From JAITWN01 sp964546765 (lineage in GTDB: Bacteria > Pseudomonadota > Gammaproteobacteria > SZUA-140), in NCBI GenBank assembly GCA_964546765.1, contig CAZJKV010000095.1:1-7558 (forward strand): a stretch of DNA of 7,558 nucleotides, given 5' to 3'. The first letter of the stretch is position 1, and each line of letters begins with the position of its first letter. The translations under genes and the position numbers were made by a program. Below, piece after piece: positions 1 through 5,979 of the stretch. The notes under the pieces are model-generated. The model ran no database searches, was not told the origin of the DNA, and saw nothing but the letters and a program-made list of their open reading frames with translations.

Positions 1-30
1 GCCGCGAGGCGGCGGCCGGGGGGGCACGAC
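1..30. other. Region upstream of ftsQ, possible 3' end of a preceding gene
   Basis: These 30 GC-rich bases precede the ftsQ ATG and include a G7 run at 18-24. All three plus-strand frames are open across the segment. One of them runs on into ftsQ and stops at a TAG at 42-44, so an upstream gene could overlap the ftsQ start by 14 bases. In many gammaproteobacteria the gene before ftsQ is ddlB (D-Ala-D-Ala ligase), but too little sequence is present to recognise it, so no product is called. Confidence 0.3.
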
Positions 31-834
31 ATGGCAAAGCGTAGGCAGCAGGCCGCACGCCACAATGCGCCGGTCGGGACGCGGGCCAGGCTCCGGCGCT
101 GGCTGGCGGCGCCTCTGGTCGTCGCTGTCGTTGCGCTCACGTCTTGGGCGTTCGCGGAAGGGATCGTTGCGCCGCCCGAGCCGGATTTTCCGATCCGGAC
201 GCTGAAGGTTGAGGCGACCTTCAAGGAGGTCAGTGCGCAGGAGGTTGCCGCGGTGGTCGTACCGCTGGTCGCGCGGGGATTCTTCGAGACCGACGTCGGC
301 GCGATCAAGCAGGGCCTGAACGCGCTGCCCTGGGTACAAAGCGTATCGGTGCGGCGGGTCTGGCCCGATGCGCTGCATGTCACCGTGATCGAGCAAGAGG
401 CCGTCGCACAGTGGGCCGATGTGGGGCTGCTGAATCCGGACGGCGAACTGTTCACACCGGCGGCGACAGAGCGCAGTGCCGGGCTACCGCGTCTCGAGGG
501 ACCGCCGCGTACGTCGCAACTGGTCATGGCCCGCTACCGGCAGTTGAGCGCCCGGCTCGATCCGCTCGGCCTCGGCATCGAGCGTCTCAGCATGGATCCG
601 CGGCGGGCCTGGGAGCTGACGCTCGACAACGGCGTCACGCTGATCCTCGGGCGCAAGGATACCGAGCGGCAGGTGCAGCGTTTCGTTCGCCACTGGCCCG
701 GGGTGATCGCGGCACGGGCCGCAGAGATCGCCGAGGTCGACCTGCGTTATCCGAGCGGGTTTGCGGTCAAGTGGCATGCGCAGGGCGCGCCGGCGCAGGC
801 GGGCGTCGCCAGGAGAACGGGAGACAAGGGGTAA
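31..834 (+). CDS. ftsQ: Cell division protein FtsQ
   Basis: FtsQ is a bitopic inner-membrane divisome protein. Through its periplasmic domain it recruits FtsB/FtsL and links early (FtsA/FtsZ) and late (FtsW/FtsI) division proteins. The 267 residues fit the family (about 276 in E. coli). Visible parts are a short basic cytoplasmic tail (1-23), one hydrophobic segment at about 25-43, and a POTRA domain at about 53-122 containing WVQSVSVRRVWPDALHVTV, the typical FtsQ stretch. The beta domain then carries LLNPDGELF (133-141), GLPRLEGP (151-158) and the late DLRYPSGFAVKW (237-248). The ATG is preceded by a G-rich run at 18-24 that may serve as a weak ribosome binding site; the frame is open upstream, so a longer N-terminus cannot be excluded. 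The stop TAA touches the ftsA ATG, which suggests co-transcription and coupled translation. Assignment rests on domain layout, motifs and the ftsA-ftsZ neighbourhood. Confidence 0.95.
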   Translation: MAKRRQQAARHNAPVGTRARLRRWLAAPLVVAVVALTSWAFAEGIVAPPEPDFPIRTLKVEATFKEVSAQEVAAVVVPLVARGFFETDVGAIKQGLNALPWVQSVSVRRVWPDALHVTVIEQEAVAQWADVGLLNPDGELFTPAATERSAGLPRLEGPPRTSQLVMARYRQLSARLDPLGLGIERLSMDPRRAWELTLDNGVTLILGRKDTERQVQRFVRHWPGVIAARAAEIAEVDLRYPSGFAVKWHAQGAPAQAGVARRTGDKG

Positions 835-2070
835 ATGTCGAAGAAAGACGAAAAGGACCTGATCGTGGGCCTCGATATCGGCACCTCGAAGGTCGTTGCG
901 ATCGTCGGCGAGATCACCGAAGACGACGGTATCGAGATCATCGGTATCGGCTCGCATCCGTCGCGCGGTCTGAAAAAGGGCGTCGTCGTCAATATCGAGT
1001 CGACGATCCAGTCGATCCAGCGCGCGGTCGAGGAGGCCGAGCTGATGGCCGGCTGCGAGATCCACTCCGTCTACGCCGGCATCGCAGGCAGTCATATCCG
1101 CAGCATCAACTCGCACGGCATTGTCGCGATCCGGGACGAGGAAGTCACGGCGGGCGATGTCGAGCGGGTCATAGACGCCGCGCGCGCGGTCGCGATTCCG
1201 GCCGACCAGAAGATGCTCCACGTGCTGCCTCAGGAGTTCGTCATCGACAACCAGGAAGGGATCATGGAGCCGATCGGGATGTCCGGCGTGCGTCTCGAGG
1301 CCAAGGTCCATATCGTTACCGGCGCGGTCAGCGCCGCCCAGAACATCATCAAGTGCGTGCGCCGCTGCGGACTCGAGGTCGACGACATCATCCTCGAACA
1401 GCTGGCGTCGAGTCATTCGGTGCTGACCGACGATGAAAAGGCGCTGGGCGTCTGCCTTGTCGACATCGGCGGCGGCACGACCGACATCGCCGTGTTTACC
1501 GACGGATCGATCCGCCATACCGCGGTCATCCCGATTGCCGGCGACCAGGTCACCAACGACATCGCGGTGGCGCTGCGCACGCCCACCCAATACGCCGAGG
1601 AGATCAAGCTGAAGTTCGGTTGCGCGCTGACGCAGATCGCGAATCCGAACGAGACCATTGAGGTCCCGGGCGTCGGCGATCGCAGGCCTCGCCGGCTCGC
1701 GCGCCAGACCCTGGCCGAGGTCGTCGAGCCGCGCTACGACGAGTTGTTCACGCTGGTCCAGGCCGAGTTGCGGCGCTCCGGTTTCGAGGACCTGATCGCG
1801 TCCGGTGTCGTGCTGACCGGCGGCAGCTCGAAGATGGAAGGCGTCGTGGAACTCGCCGAAGAGGTCTTTCACATGCCGGTCAGGCTCGGCATGCCGCACG
1901 ACGTGCGCGGACTGGCGGACGTCGTGCGCAATCCGATACACGCGACCGGTGTCGGCCTGCTGATTTACGGGCATCAGCAGCGCTTTGCGAAACGGCCCGC
2001 GCTGCGCAGGGGGAGCGGAGTCAAGGGGATCTGGGACCGGATGAAGGGCTGGTTCCAGGGAAATTTCTAG
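835..2070 (+). CDS. ftsA: Cell division protein FtsA, actin-like FtsZ membrane anchor
   Basis: FtsA is an ATP-binding actin-fold protein that polymerises on the inner face of the cytoplasmic membrane, tethers FtsZ filaments and recruits later divisome proteins. The 411 residues match the usual length (420 in E. coli). Phosphate-1 is GLDIGTSKV (12-20), phosphate-2 is CLVDIGGGTTDIAVF (207-221), and the adenosine motif is VVLTGGSSKMEGV (325-337). The FtsA-specific 1C subdomain lies between the first two, at about 84-165. The C-terminus (about 395-411, ending KGWFQGNF) is an amphipathic helix of tryptophan, phenylalanine and lysine, the membrane-targeting sequence expected to bind lipid and not span it. 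The ATG follows the ftsQ TAA directly; AAGGGG at 826-831 is a close-spaced ribosome binding site inside the ftsQ end. ftsZ starts 46 bases downstream. Nothing is truncated or missing. Confidence 0.98.
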   Translation: MSKKDEKDLIVGLDIGTSKVVAIVGEITEDDGIEIIGIGSHPSRGLKKGVVVNIESTIQSIQRAVEEAELMAGCEIHSVYAGIAGSHIRSINSHGIVAIRDEEVTAGDVERVIDAARAVAIPADQKMLHVLPQEFVIDNQEGIMEPIGMSGVRLEAKVHIVTGAVSAAQNIIKCVRRCGLEVDDIILEQLASSHSVLTDDEKALGVCLVDIGGGTTDIAVFTDGSIRHTAVIPIAGDQVTNDIAVALRTPTQYAEEIKLKFGCALTQIANPNETIEVPGVGDRRPRRLARQTLAEVVEPRYDELFTLVQAELRRSGFEDLIASGVVLTGGSSKMEGVVELAEEVFHMPVRLGMPHDVRGLADVVRNPIHATGVGLLIYGHQQRFAKRPALRRGSGVKGIWDRMKGWFQGNF

Positions 2071-2072
2071 GC

Positions 2073-2086
2073 ATGGAGTCAGGGTT
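2073..2086 (+). repeat. 14-base near-repeat, copy 1 (ftsZ leader)
   Basis: ATGGAGTCAGGGTT, three bases after the ftsA stop and 30 bases before the ftsZ ribosome site. It matches 3361-3374 at 13 of 14 positions. The ATG in it is followed by no useful reading frame relation to ftsZ. It could be a shared regulator site or chance. Confidence 0.35.
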
Positions 2087-2102
2087 CACTTTTTCACTCA
2101 CC

Positions 2103-2109
2103 AGGAGGG
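2103..2109 (+). promoter_or_regulatory. Ribosome binding site of ftsZ
   Basis: AGGAGGG ends 7 bases before the ftsZ ATG at 2117. It is the best Shine-Dalgarno match in the window and fixes that start codon. The strength fits the need for far more FtsZ than FtsQ or FtsA from a shared message; that link is inference. Confidence 0.85.
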
Positions 2110-2116
2110 CAGGGCA

Positions 2117-3271
2117 ATGTTCGAATTGATGGATTCCTACAGTCAGAATGCAGTCATCAAGGTCATCGGCGTCGGCGGTGGCGGCGGAAATGCGGTCGAG
2201 CACATGGTGTCGGCGAACATCGACGGCGTCGATTTCATTTGCGCGAATACCGACGCGCAGGCGCTGAAGAGTTCGTCGGCGCGAACGACGCTGCAGCTCG
2301 GCGCGAACATCACCAAGGGGCTCGGCGCCGGCGCCGACCCGGATGTCGGCCGCCAGGCCGCGCTTGAGGACAAGGAGCGCATTACCGAGGTGCTGGAAGG
2401 CGCCGACATGGTGTTCATCACCGCTGGTATGGGCGGCGGCACCGGGACCGGCGGCGTACCGGTCGTCGCGCAGGTCGCGCGCGAGCTCGGTATCCTGACC
2501 GTCGCGGTCGTGACCCGGCCGTTTCCGTTCGAGGGCCGCAAGCGCGCCAAGATCGCCGACGACGGCATCCGTGACCTGACCCAGTATGTCGATTCGCTGA
2601 TCACGATCCCGAACGAGAAGTTGTTGTCGGTGCTTGGAAAATCGATCACGCTGCTCGACGCGTTCAGGTCGGCGAACAACGTCCTGCTCGGGGCGGTCCA
2701 GGGCATTGCCGAGCTGATTACCCGTCCGGGGCTGATCAACGTCGACTTCGCTGACGTGCGCACCGTGATGTCCGAGATGGGCATGGCGATGATGGGCACC
2801 GGCAGCAGCCGCGGCGAGAACCGGGCCCGGGACGCAGCCGAGGCCGCGATCGCGAGTCCGCTACTCGAGGACGTCGACCTGCAGGGCGCCGGCGGCATCC
2901 TCGTCAACGTCACCGCCGGCCTCGACATGTCGATCGGGGAATTCGAGGAAGTTGGCAATACAATCAAGGAGTTTGCTTCGGAAAACGCGACTGTCGTGGT
3001 AGGCACCGTGATCGATCCGGATATGGGCGACGAACTGCGGGTCACCGTTGTCGCGACCGGTCTCGGGCGCGAGGCGACGCGCGCGGCCCTGCCGACCCAG
3101 GAGGCGACGGTCAAGCTGGTGCGCAAGAAAACCGGCGAGGTCGACTATGACCGTCTCGAAAAGCCGACATTTATCCGCAACCAGCCGGTCGAGGAAATGG
3201 CCGGGCTGCGCGACGGCACCAATTTGGACTATCTCGACGTCCCGGCGTTCCTGCGTCGTCAGGCCGATTGA
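2117..3271 (+). CDS. ftsZ: Cell division protein FtsZ, tubulin-like GTPase
   Basis: FtsZ is the cytoplasmic GTPase whose treadmilling filaments form the Z ring and guide septal peptidoglycan synthesis. The 384 residues match the E. coli length (383). The first glycine-rich loop is GVGGGGGNAV (18-27), and the tubulin signature GMGGGTGTGG (104-113) binds GTP phosphates. The T7 synergy loop NVDFADVRTVMSEMG (208-222) supplies the aspartates (D210, D213) that complete the active site of the next subunit. The C-terminal domain follows, then a linker from about 318 that is rich in charged residues. The protein ends with the conserved peptide DYLDVPAFLRRQAD (371-384), which binds FtsA and ZipA and is a hub for FtsZ regulators. 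The start is set by the AGGAGGG site. The gene is the last of the ftsQ-ftsA-ftsZ group; lpxC begins 167 bases later with its own likely promoter. Confidence 0.99.
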   Translation: MFELMDSYSQNAVIKVIGVGGGGGNAVEHMVSANIDGVDFICANTDAQALKSSSARTTLQLGANITKGLGAGADPDVGRQAALEDKERITEVLEGADMVFITAGMGGGTGTGGVPVVAQVARELGILTVAVVTRPFPFEGRKRAKIADDGIRDLTQYVDSLITIPNEKLLSVLGKSITLLDAFRSANNVLLGAVQGIAELITRPGLINVDFADVRTVMSEMGMAMMGTGSSRGENRARDAAEAAIASPLLEDVDLQGAGGILVNVTAGLDMSIGEFEEVGNTIKEFASENATVVVGTVIDPDMGDELRVTVVATGLGREATRAALPTQEATVKLVRKKTGEVDYDRLEKPTFIRNQPVEEMAGLRDGTNLDYLDVPAFLRRQAD

Positions 3272-3355
3272 GGAAAATTTTTCCTTTGCTCGAAAATGAG
3301 AACGGGTTATTGTAAAAAACGGAAATATTGACGATAAGCCGCCATGGGTTCGGAA

Positions 3356-3384
3356 TTGGGATGGAGTCCGGGTTGTGATATGAT
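3356..3384 (+). promoter_or_regulatory. Likely sigma70-type promoter of lpxC
   Basis: A -35 box TTGGGA (3356-3361, 4 of 6 consensus bases) is followed by exactly 17 bases and a -10 box TATGAT (3379-3384, 5 of 6). A TG one base upstream of the -10 (3376-3377) makes it an extended -10. Transcription would start near 3391, giving a 5' leader of about 48 bases before the lpxC ATG. The surrounding ftsZ-lpxC spacer is clearly more AT-rich than the genes, especially at 3272-3335, as expected of a promoter region. E. coli lpxC also has promoter activity just upstream. This is an inspection-based call without experimental data. Confidence 0.6.
3361..3374 (+). repeat. 14-base near-repeat, copy 2 (lpxC promoter spacer)
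   Basis: ATGGAGTCCGGGTT, lying between the -35 and -10 boxes of the proposed lpxC promoter. It differs from 2073-2086 by one base. If a protein binds it, its position would occlude the promoter; no binding protein is known to me. Confidence 0.35.
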
Positions 3385-3438
3385 GACCGCCTTTTGTCGC
3401 ACAGGCGAATACAACAGGAGAAGACGGGACAGGGACTG

Positions 3439-4347
3439 ATGATCAGACAGCGCACCTTGAAAAATGTCATCCGGGCCACCGGCGTCGGTCTGCATACCGG
3501 CAAGAAGATCTATCTGACGCTGCGTCCGGCCGCGCCGGACACCGGTATCGTCTTCAACCGTACCGATCTCGATCCACCGGTCGAGATCCGCGCCAGCCAG
3601 GACAATGTCGGCGACACCACGCTTTCGACCACGCTCGTCAGCGGCGATGTGCGTATCTCGACGGTCGAACATCTGCTGTCCGCGTTCGCCGGACTCGGCA
3701 TCGACAATGCCTACGTCGACCTCAGCGCCGCCGAGGTACCGATCATGGACGGCAGCGCCGGTCCCTTCGTGTTTCTGATCCAGTCGGCAGGCATTGAGGA
3801 ACAGAACGTGCCGAAGAAGTTCATCCGGATCAAGCGACCGGTCTTGGTCGAGGATGAGGACAAATGGGCGCGCTTCGATCCGTTCGAGGGTTTCAAGGTG
3901 TCCTTCGGGATCGAGTTCGATCATCCCGCCTTCCGCAGTCACGCCAAGCAGGCGACGGTGGATTTCTCGACGACCTCCTTCGTCAAGGAGATCAGCCGCG
4001 CGCGCACCTTCGGTTTCCTGCGTGACTACGAGCGCCTGCGCGAGATGAATCTCGTGCTCGGCGGCAATCTGAACAATGCGGTCGTCGTCGACGAATACCG
4101 CGTGCTGAACGAGGACGGCCTGCGTTATGAGGACGAGTTCGTCAAGCACAAGGTGCTCGACGCGATCGGCGACCTCTATCTGCTCGGTCACAGCCTGATC
4201 GGCGCCTTCAGCGGCTACAAGTCGGGGCACGCGCTGAACAACCGGCTGCTGCGCTCACTGGTCGCCGACCAGGAGGCCTGGGAACTGGTGACGTTTTCCG
4301 ACCGGGACCAGATACCGATTTCCTATGGGCAAGTGGTTACGGCCTGA
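3439..4347 (+). CDS. lpxC: UDP-3-O-acyl-N-acetylglucosamine deacetylase LpxC
   Basis: LpxC is the zinc enzyme that removes the N-acetyl group from UDP-3-O-acyl-GlcNAc, the committed step of lipid A synthesis in the cytoplasm. The 302 residues match the family (305 in E. coli). Zinc ligands are H78 (in STVEHL), H237 and D241 (in KHKVLDAIGD). E77 is the general base, and T190 (in ARTFGF), D245 and H264 (in KSGHALNN) complete the active site. The start is the ATG giving MIRQRTLKNVIRATGVGLHTGKK-like sequence, aligned with E. coli MIKQRTLK; a TTG 15 codons upstream (3394) would add residues the family lacks. AGGGA at 3431-3435 is a closely spaced, weak ribosome site. The short C-terminus (QVVTA) lacks the longer LA...AVLA-type tail that marks E. 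coli LpxC for FtsH, so that control may be absent here; this is inference. Confidence 0.98.
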   Translation: MIRQRTLKNVIRATGVGLHTGKKIYLTLRPAAPDTGIVFNRTDLDPPVEIRASQDNVGDTTLSTTLVSGDVRISTVEHLLSAFAGLGIDNAYVDLSAAEVPIMDGSAGPFVFLIQSAGIEEQNVPKKFIRIKRPVLVEDEDKWARFDPFEGFKVSFGIEFDHPAFRSHAKQATVDFSTTSFVKEISRARTFGFLRDYERLREMNLVLGGNLNNAVVVDEYRVLNEDGLRYEDEFVKHKVLDAIGDLYLLGHSLIGAFSGYKSGHALNNRLLRSLVADQEAWELVTFSDRDQIPISYGQVVTA

Positions 4348-4356
4348 CTTCTCCGC

Positions 4357-4381
4357 GCGGCCGTCCCTCCGGGTCGGCCGC
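4357..4381. terminator. GC-rich hairpin between convergent lpxC and dciA
   Basis: Seven base pairs, GCGGCCG (4357-4363) with CGGCCGC (4375-4381), are followed after a T-T mismatch by three more pairs (CCC 4365-4367 with GGG 4371-4373) and a TCC loop. It lies 10 bases after the lpxC stop and about 80 bases past the dciA stop on the other strand. Its symmetry would let it fold in transcripts of both strands. There is no T-run on either side, so it is not a textbook intrinsic terminator. It may block read-through with Rho or protect the lpxC 3' end. Confidence 0.4.
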
Positions 4382-4459
4382 CGTCACCGATGTGCGATTG
4401 AAACGGCCGAAGTCTGCCTGAAGCGAATTACCGCGGCGCGATGGCAGCCGCCATTATGT

Positions 4460-4921
4460 TTACGAGCCGGCGCGCGCTGCGAGCCGCAGCAACGCGTCTC
4501 GCAGCGCTGGGTCTGCGATCGAAGCGGCGGCTGCGCGCAGATGCGCGGCGGCCGCGTCCGGCAGGATCGCAGTACGCAGTTCAGCGCGCCGGACAGGCGC
4601 AGACGGCTCCGGTGCGGTGCGCAGGCGGATCTCGCGCAAGGCCCCGGCCCCGAGTCGTTCGCGCAAGTCTGCGAGCAGGCGGGGATTGTGGAAGCGCAAT
4701 CGGGTGGTCCATATCGGCGCATCGGTGTGGATGACGAGTATCCCGTCCGAGATGTTGGCGACGCGGCAATGCCGATTCAGGGGCGCGGGCAGAAGGTCCG
4801 GGAGCAATGCCGAGACTCGCTCGAGGCGGTGGCCGTGCCCGACGAGGCGTTGCAGCGGACCGCGGTCGCCGGACAGCAGGCTGCGCACGGATCTTGCAGG
4901 CGATTTCATGACGGTTTTCAT
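4460..4921 (-). CDS. dciA: DciA, DUF721 family replicative helicase loader
   Basis: DciA is the widespread bacterial factor that helps load the replicative helicase DnaB onto DNA. It is thought to be the ancestral loader, replaced by phage-derived DnaC or DnaI in some lineages such as E. coli. The 153-residue product has the DUF721 pattern. QRLVGHGHRLERVSALLPDLL (about 24-44) leads into a KH-like core to about residue 103, with HCRVANISDGILVIHTDA (51-68) and the signature WTTRLRFHNPRLLADLRERL (71-90). An Ala/Arg-rich C-terminal half follows, of the sort reported as flexible. The start may be the ATG at 4921 or the one at 4909 (residue 5); neither has a clear ribosome site. It is the only minus-strand gene, convergent with lpxC and divergent from the M23 gene, which is where I recall the DUF721 gene lying in Pseudomonas. 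Function is inferred from family membership. Confidence 0.9.
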   Translation of the reverse strand: MKTVMKSPARSVRSLLSGDRGPLQRLVGHGHRLERVSALLPDLLPAPLNRHCRVANISDGILVIHTDAPIWTTRLRFHNPRLLADLRERLGAGALREIRLRTAPEPSAPVRRAELRTAILPDAAAAHLRAAAASIADPALRDALLRLAARAGS

Positions 4922-4993
4922 GATGGAATTCGATATGACCAGGACGGTTTTCCTCCGGTGCGGGGACGGACCGGCCCCGACTGACCGGGAACA

Positions 4994-5917
4994 ATGAACA
5001 TTATCATATATACCAAGCGCTCAAGGACACCGGGCTCGTTCCGCCTGCGCGGCTGGCAGCTTGCCCTGGTGGCGCTGATGGTCGTGCTGGTGCTGCCGGG
5101 TACGGCGCTGTACGTCGGCGCCATGATGGGCGAGCAACAGGTACGCAATCACCTGTTGCCCGGCGAATGGAAGCTGGAAATGGAGCAGAATCGGGTGGAG
5201 GTCGCGCAGGCGACCCGCAAGGCGCGCGAGGAGATGGACGCGCTTGCGTTGCGGCTCGCCCACCTGCAGGCGCAATCGATTCGCCTCAACGCGCTCGGGC
5301 AACGCCTCGTCGACATCGCCAAACTCGACGAGGGCGAGTTCGACTTCAGCAGTCCTCCCGGCCTCGGCGGTCCTGGAGACGAGGGCAGTAGCGGGCAGGG
5401 GATCGACATGCCCGATTTCATCCGCTCTCTGGACCGCCTGGCGACGGAACTCGACGATCGCGAGCAGCGACTGATCGCGCTGGAATCCTATTTCATGACC
5501 CGTAACCTCGTCCTGGATATCGTGCCCGCCGGACGTCCGGTGCGCAGCGGCTGGATGTCCTCGGGCTTCGGCACGCGTACAGATCCGTTCTCGGGTTCCC
5601 GTGAATATCACGGCGGGGTCGATTTCGCCGGCAAGGAAGGCACCGAGATCCATGCAGTCGCCGCCGGCGTAGTCACCTGGTCCGGTGACCGCTATGCCTA
5701 CGGCAACATGGTGGAAATAAGCCATGGTAATGGTTATATTACCCGCTACGCGCACAACAAGAAGAATCTGGTCAAGGTCGGCGACGTGGTGGAGCGAGGA
5801 CAGCTGATCGCATTGATGGGCACGACCGGTCGATCGACCGCCCCGCACGTCCATTTCGAGGTGATCAAGAACGGCCGCGCCGTAGATCCCGCGAGATATA
5901 TCCGCGCAGCCAGGTAA
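4994..5917 (+). CDS. Membrane-anchored M23 (LytM) family metallopeptidase
   Basis: Predicted zinc endopeptidase that cuts peptidoglycan cross-bridges in the periplasm. The 307 residues hold a basic cytoplasmic tail (1-19), one hydrophobic segment (about 22-45) acting as uncleaved anchor, and a charged alpha-helical, probably coiled-coil, stretch (about 57-110). A glycine/serine-rich linker (117-136) follows, and the LytM domain spans about 183-303. The domain opens with MSSGFGTRTDPFSG and has zinc ligands H206 and D210 (HGGVD) and H287, with catalytic H254 (RYAHN) and H285 (HVHF). All are intact, so unlike EnvC or NlpD, which are degenerate activators, this protein should be active. The ATG has only a GGGA (4987-4990) nearby as weak ribosome site. 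Homologues sit between the DUF721 gene and secA in other gammaproteobacteria; I do not know an accepted gene symbol. The exact bond cut and partners are not visible. Confidence 0.93.
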   Translation: MNIIIYTKRSRTPGSFRLRGWQLALVALMVVLVLPGTALYVGAMMGEQQVRNHLLPGEWKLEMEQNRVEVAQATRKAREEMDALALRLAHLQAQSIRLNALGQRLVDIAKLDEGEFDFSSPPGLGGPGDEGSSGQGIDMPDFIRSLDRLATELDDREQRLIALESYFMTRNLVLDIVPAGRPVRSGWMSSGFGTRTDPFSGSREYHGGVDFAGKEGTEIHAVAAGVVTWSGDRYAYGNMVEISHGNGYITRYAHNKKNLVKVGDVVERGQLIALMGTTGRSTAPHVHFEVIKNGRAVDPARYIRAAR

Positions 5918-5948
5918 GGCTGGCGGTGCGTCAAACCTTGTTTTTTTT
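5903..5948 (+). terminator. Hairpin plus T8 run between the M23 gene and secA
   Basis: CGCGC (5903-5907) pairs with GTGCG (5926-5930), including one G-T wobble, and GCCAG (5909-5913) pairs with CTGGC (5920-5924). An A-G mismatch separates the two blocks, and the loop is GTAAGG. The stem thus has ten pairs and encloses the M23 stop codon. A run of eight T follows at 5941-5948, but ten bases after the stem, where a normal intrinsic terminator has the T-run directly attached. It could be a weak terminator or attenuator limiting read-through into secA, or a structure controlling translation. Confidence 0.35.
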
Positions 5949-5979
5949 CAGTCCCCACCCATTTCCGGTTACATGGTAA
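5926..5979 (+). CDS. Possible 17-residue leader ORF overlapping the secA start
   Basis: A GTG-initiated frame encodes MRQTLFFFSPHPFPVTW and stops at TAA 5977-5979, overlapping the secA ATG (5973-5975) by seven bases. TAAGG at 5915-5919, made partly of the M23 stop codon, lies six bases before the GTG and is a fair Shine-Dalgarno, whereas secA itself has none visible. Ribosomes ending here could re-initiate at secA. The frame is short enough to occur by chance and has no recognised family, so this is a hypothesis. It is too short to be a SecM-type arrest peptide acting through the exit tunnel. Confidence 0.22.
   Translation: MRQTLFFFSPHPFPVTW

Noticed and set aside
484..1974. 496-codon minus-strand open frame opposite ftsQ and ftsA
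   Set aside because: It lies wholly opposite two certain conserved genes. Its product is low-complexity, dominated by Asp, Arg, Leu and Ala, with no recognisable domain, as expected from high-GC codon bias on the complementary strand.
2143..3126. 327-codon minus-strand open frame opposite ftsZ
   Set aside because: The product is a Ser/Thr/Pro/Ala/Ile-rich mirror of the FtsZ codons with no domain; ftsZ is unambiguous on the plus strand.
3271..3285. Palindrome AGGAAAATTTTTCCT after the ftsZ stop as a terminator
   Set aside because: Only five A/T-rich pairs with a usable loop and no following T-run; too weak to call.
3394..3438. N-terminal extension of LpxC from a TTG at 3394
   Set aside because: The added 15 residues have no counterpart in LpxC, and the ATG at 3439 aligns with the E. 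coli start (MIKQRTLK).
4441..4454. ATGGC/GCCAT hairpin just past the dciA stop
   Set aside because: Five pairs with a four-base loop and no T-run in the minus-strand direction; likely chance in this GC-rich sequence.
4955..4979. Two overlapping GC hairpins (CCGGT/ACCGG and CGGGG/CCCCG) upstream of the M23 gene, resembling a switch
   Set aside because: Both stems have only five pairs in a very GC-rich stretch, and there is no recognised ligand-binding core or sequestered ribosome site.
4325..4984. 219-codon plus-strand frame across dciA
   Set aside because: It overlaps the lpxC end and is antisense to the clear DUF721 gene. The Arg/Gln/Gly-rich product has no family features.
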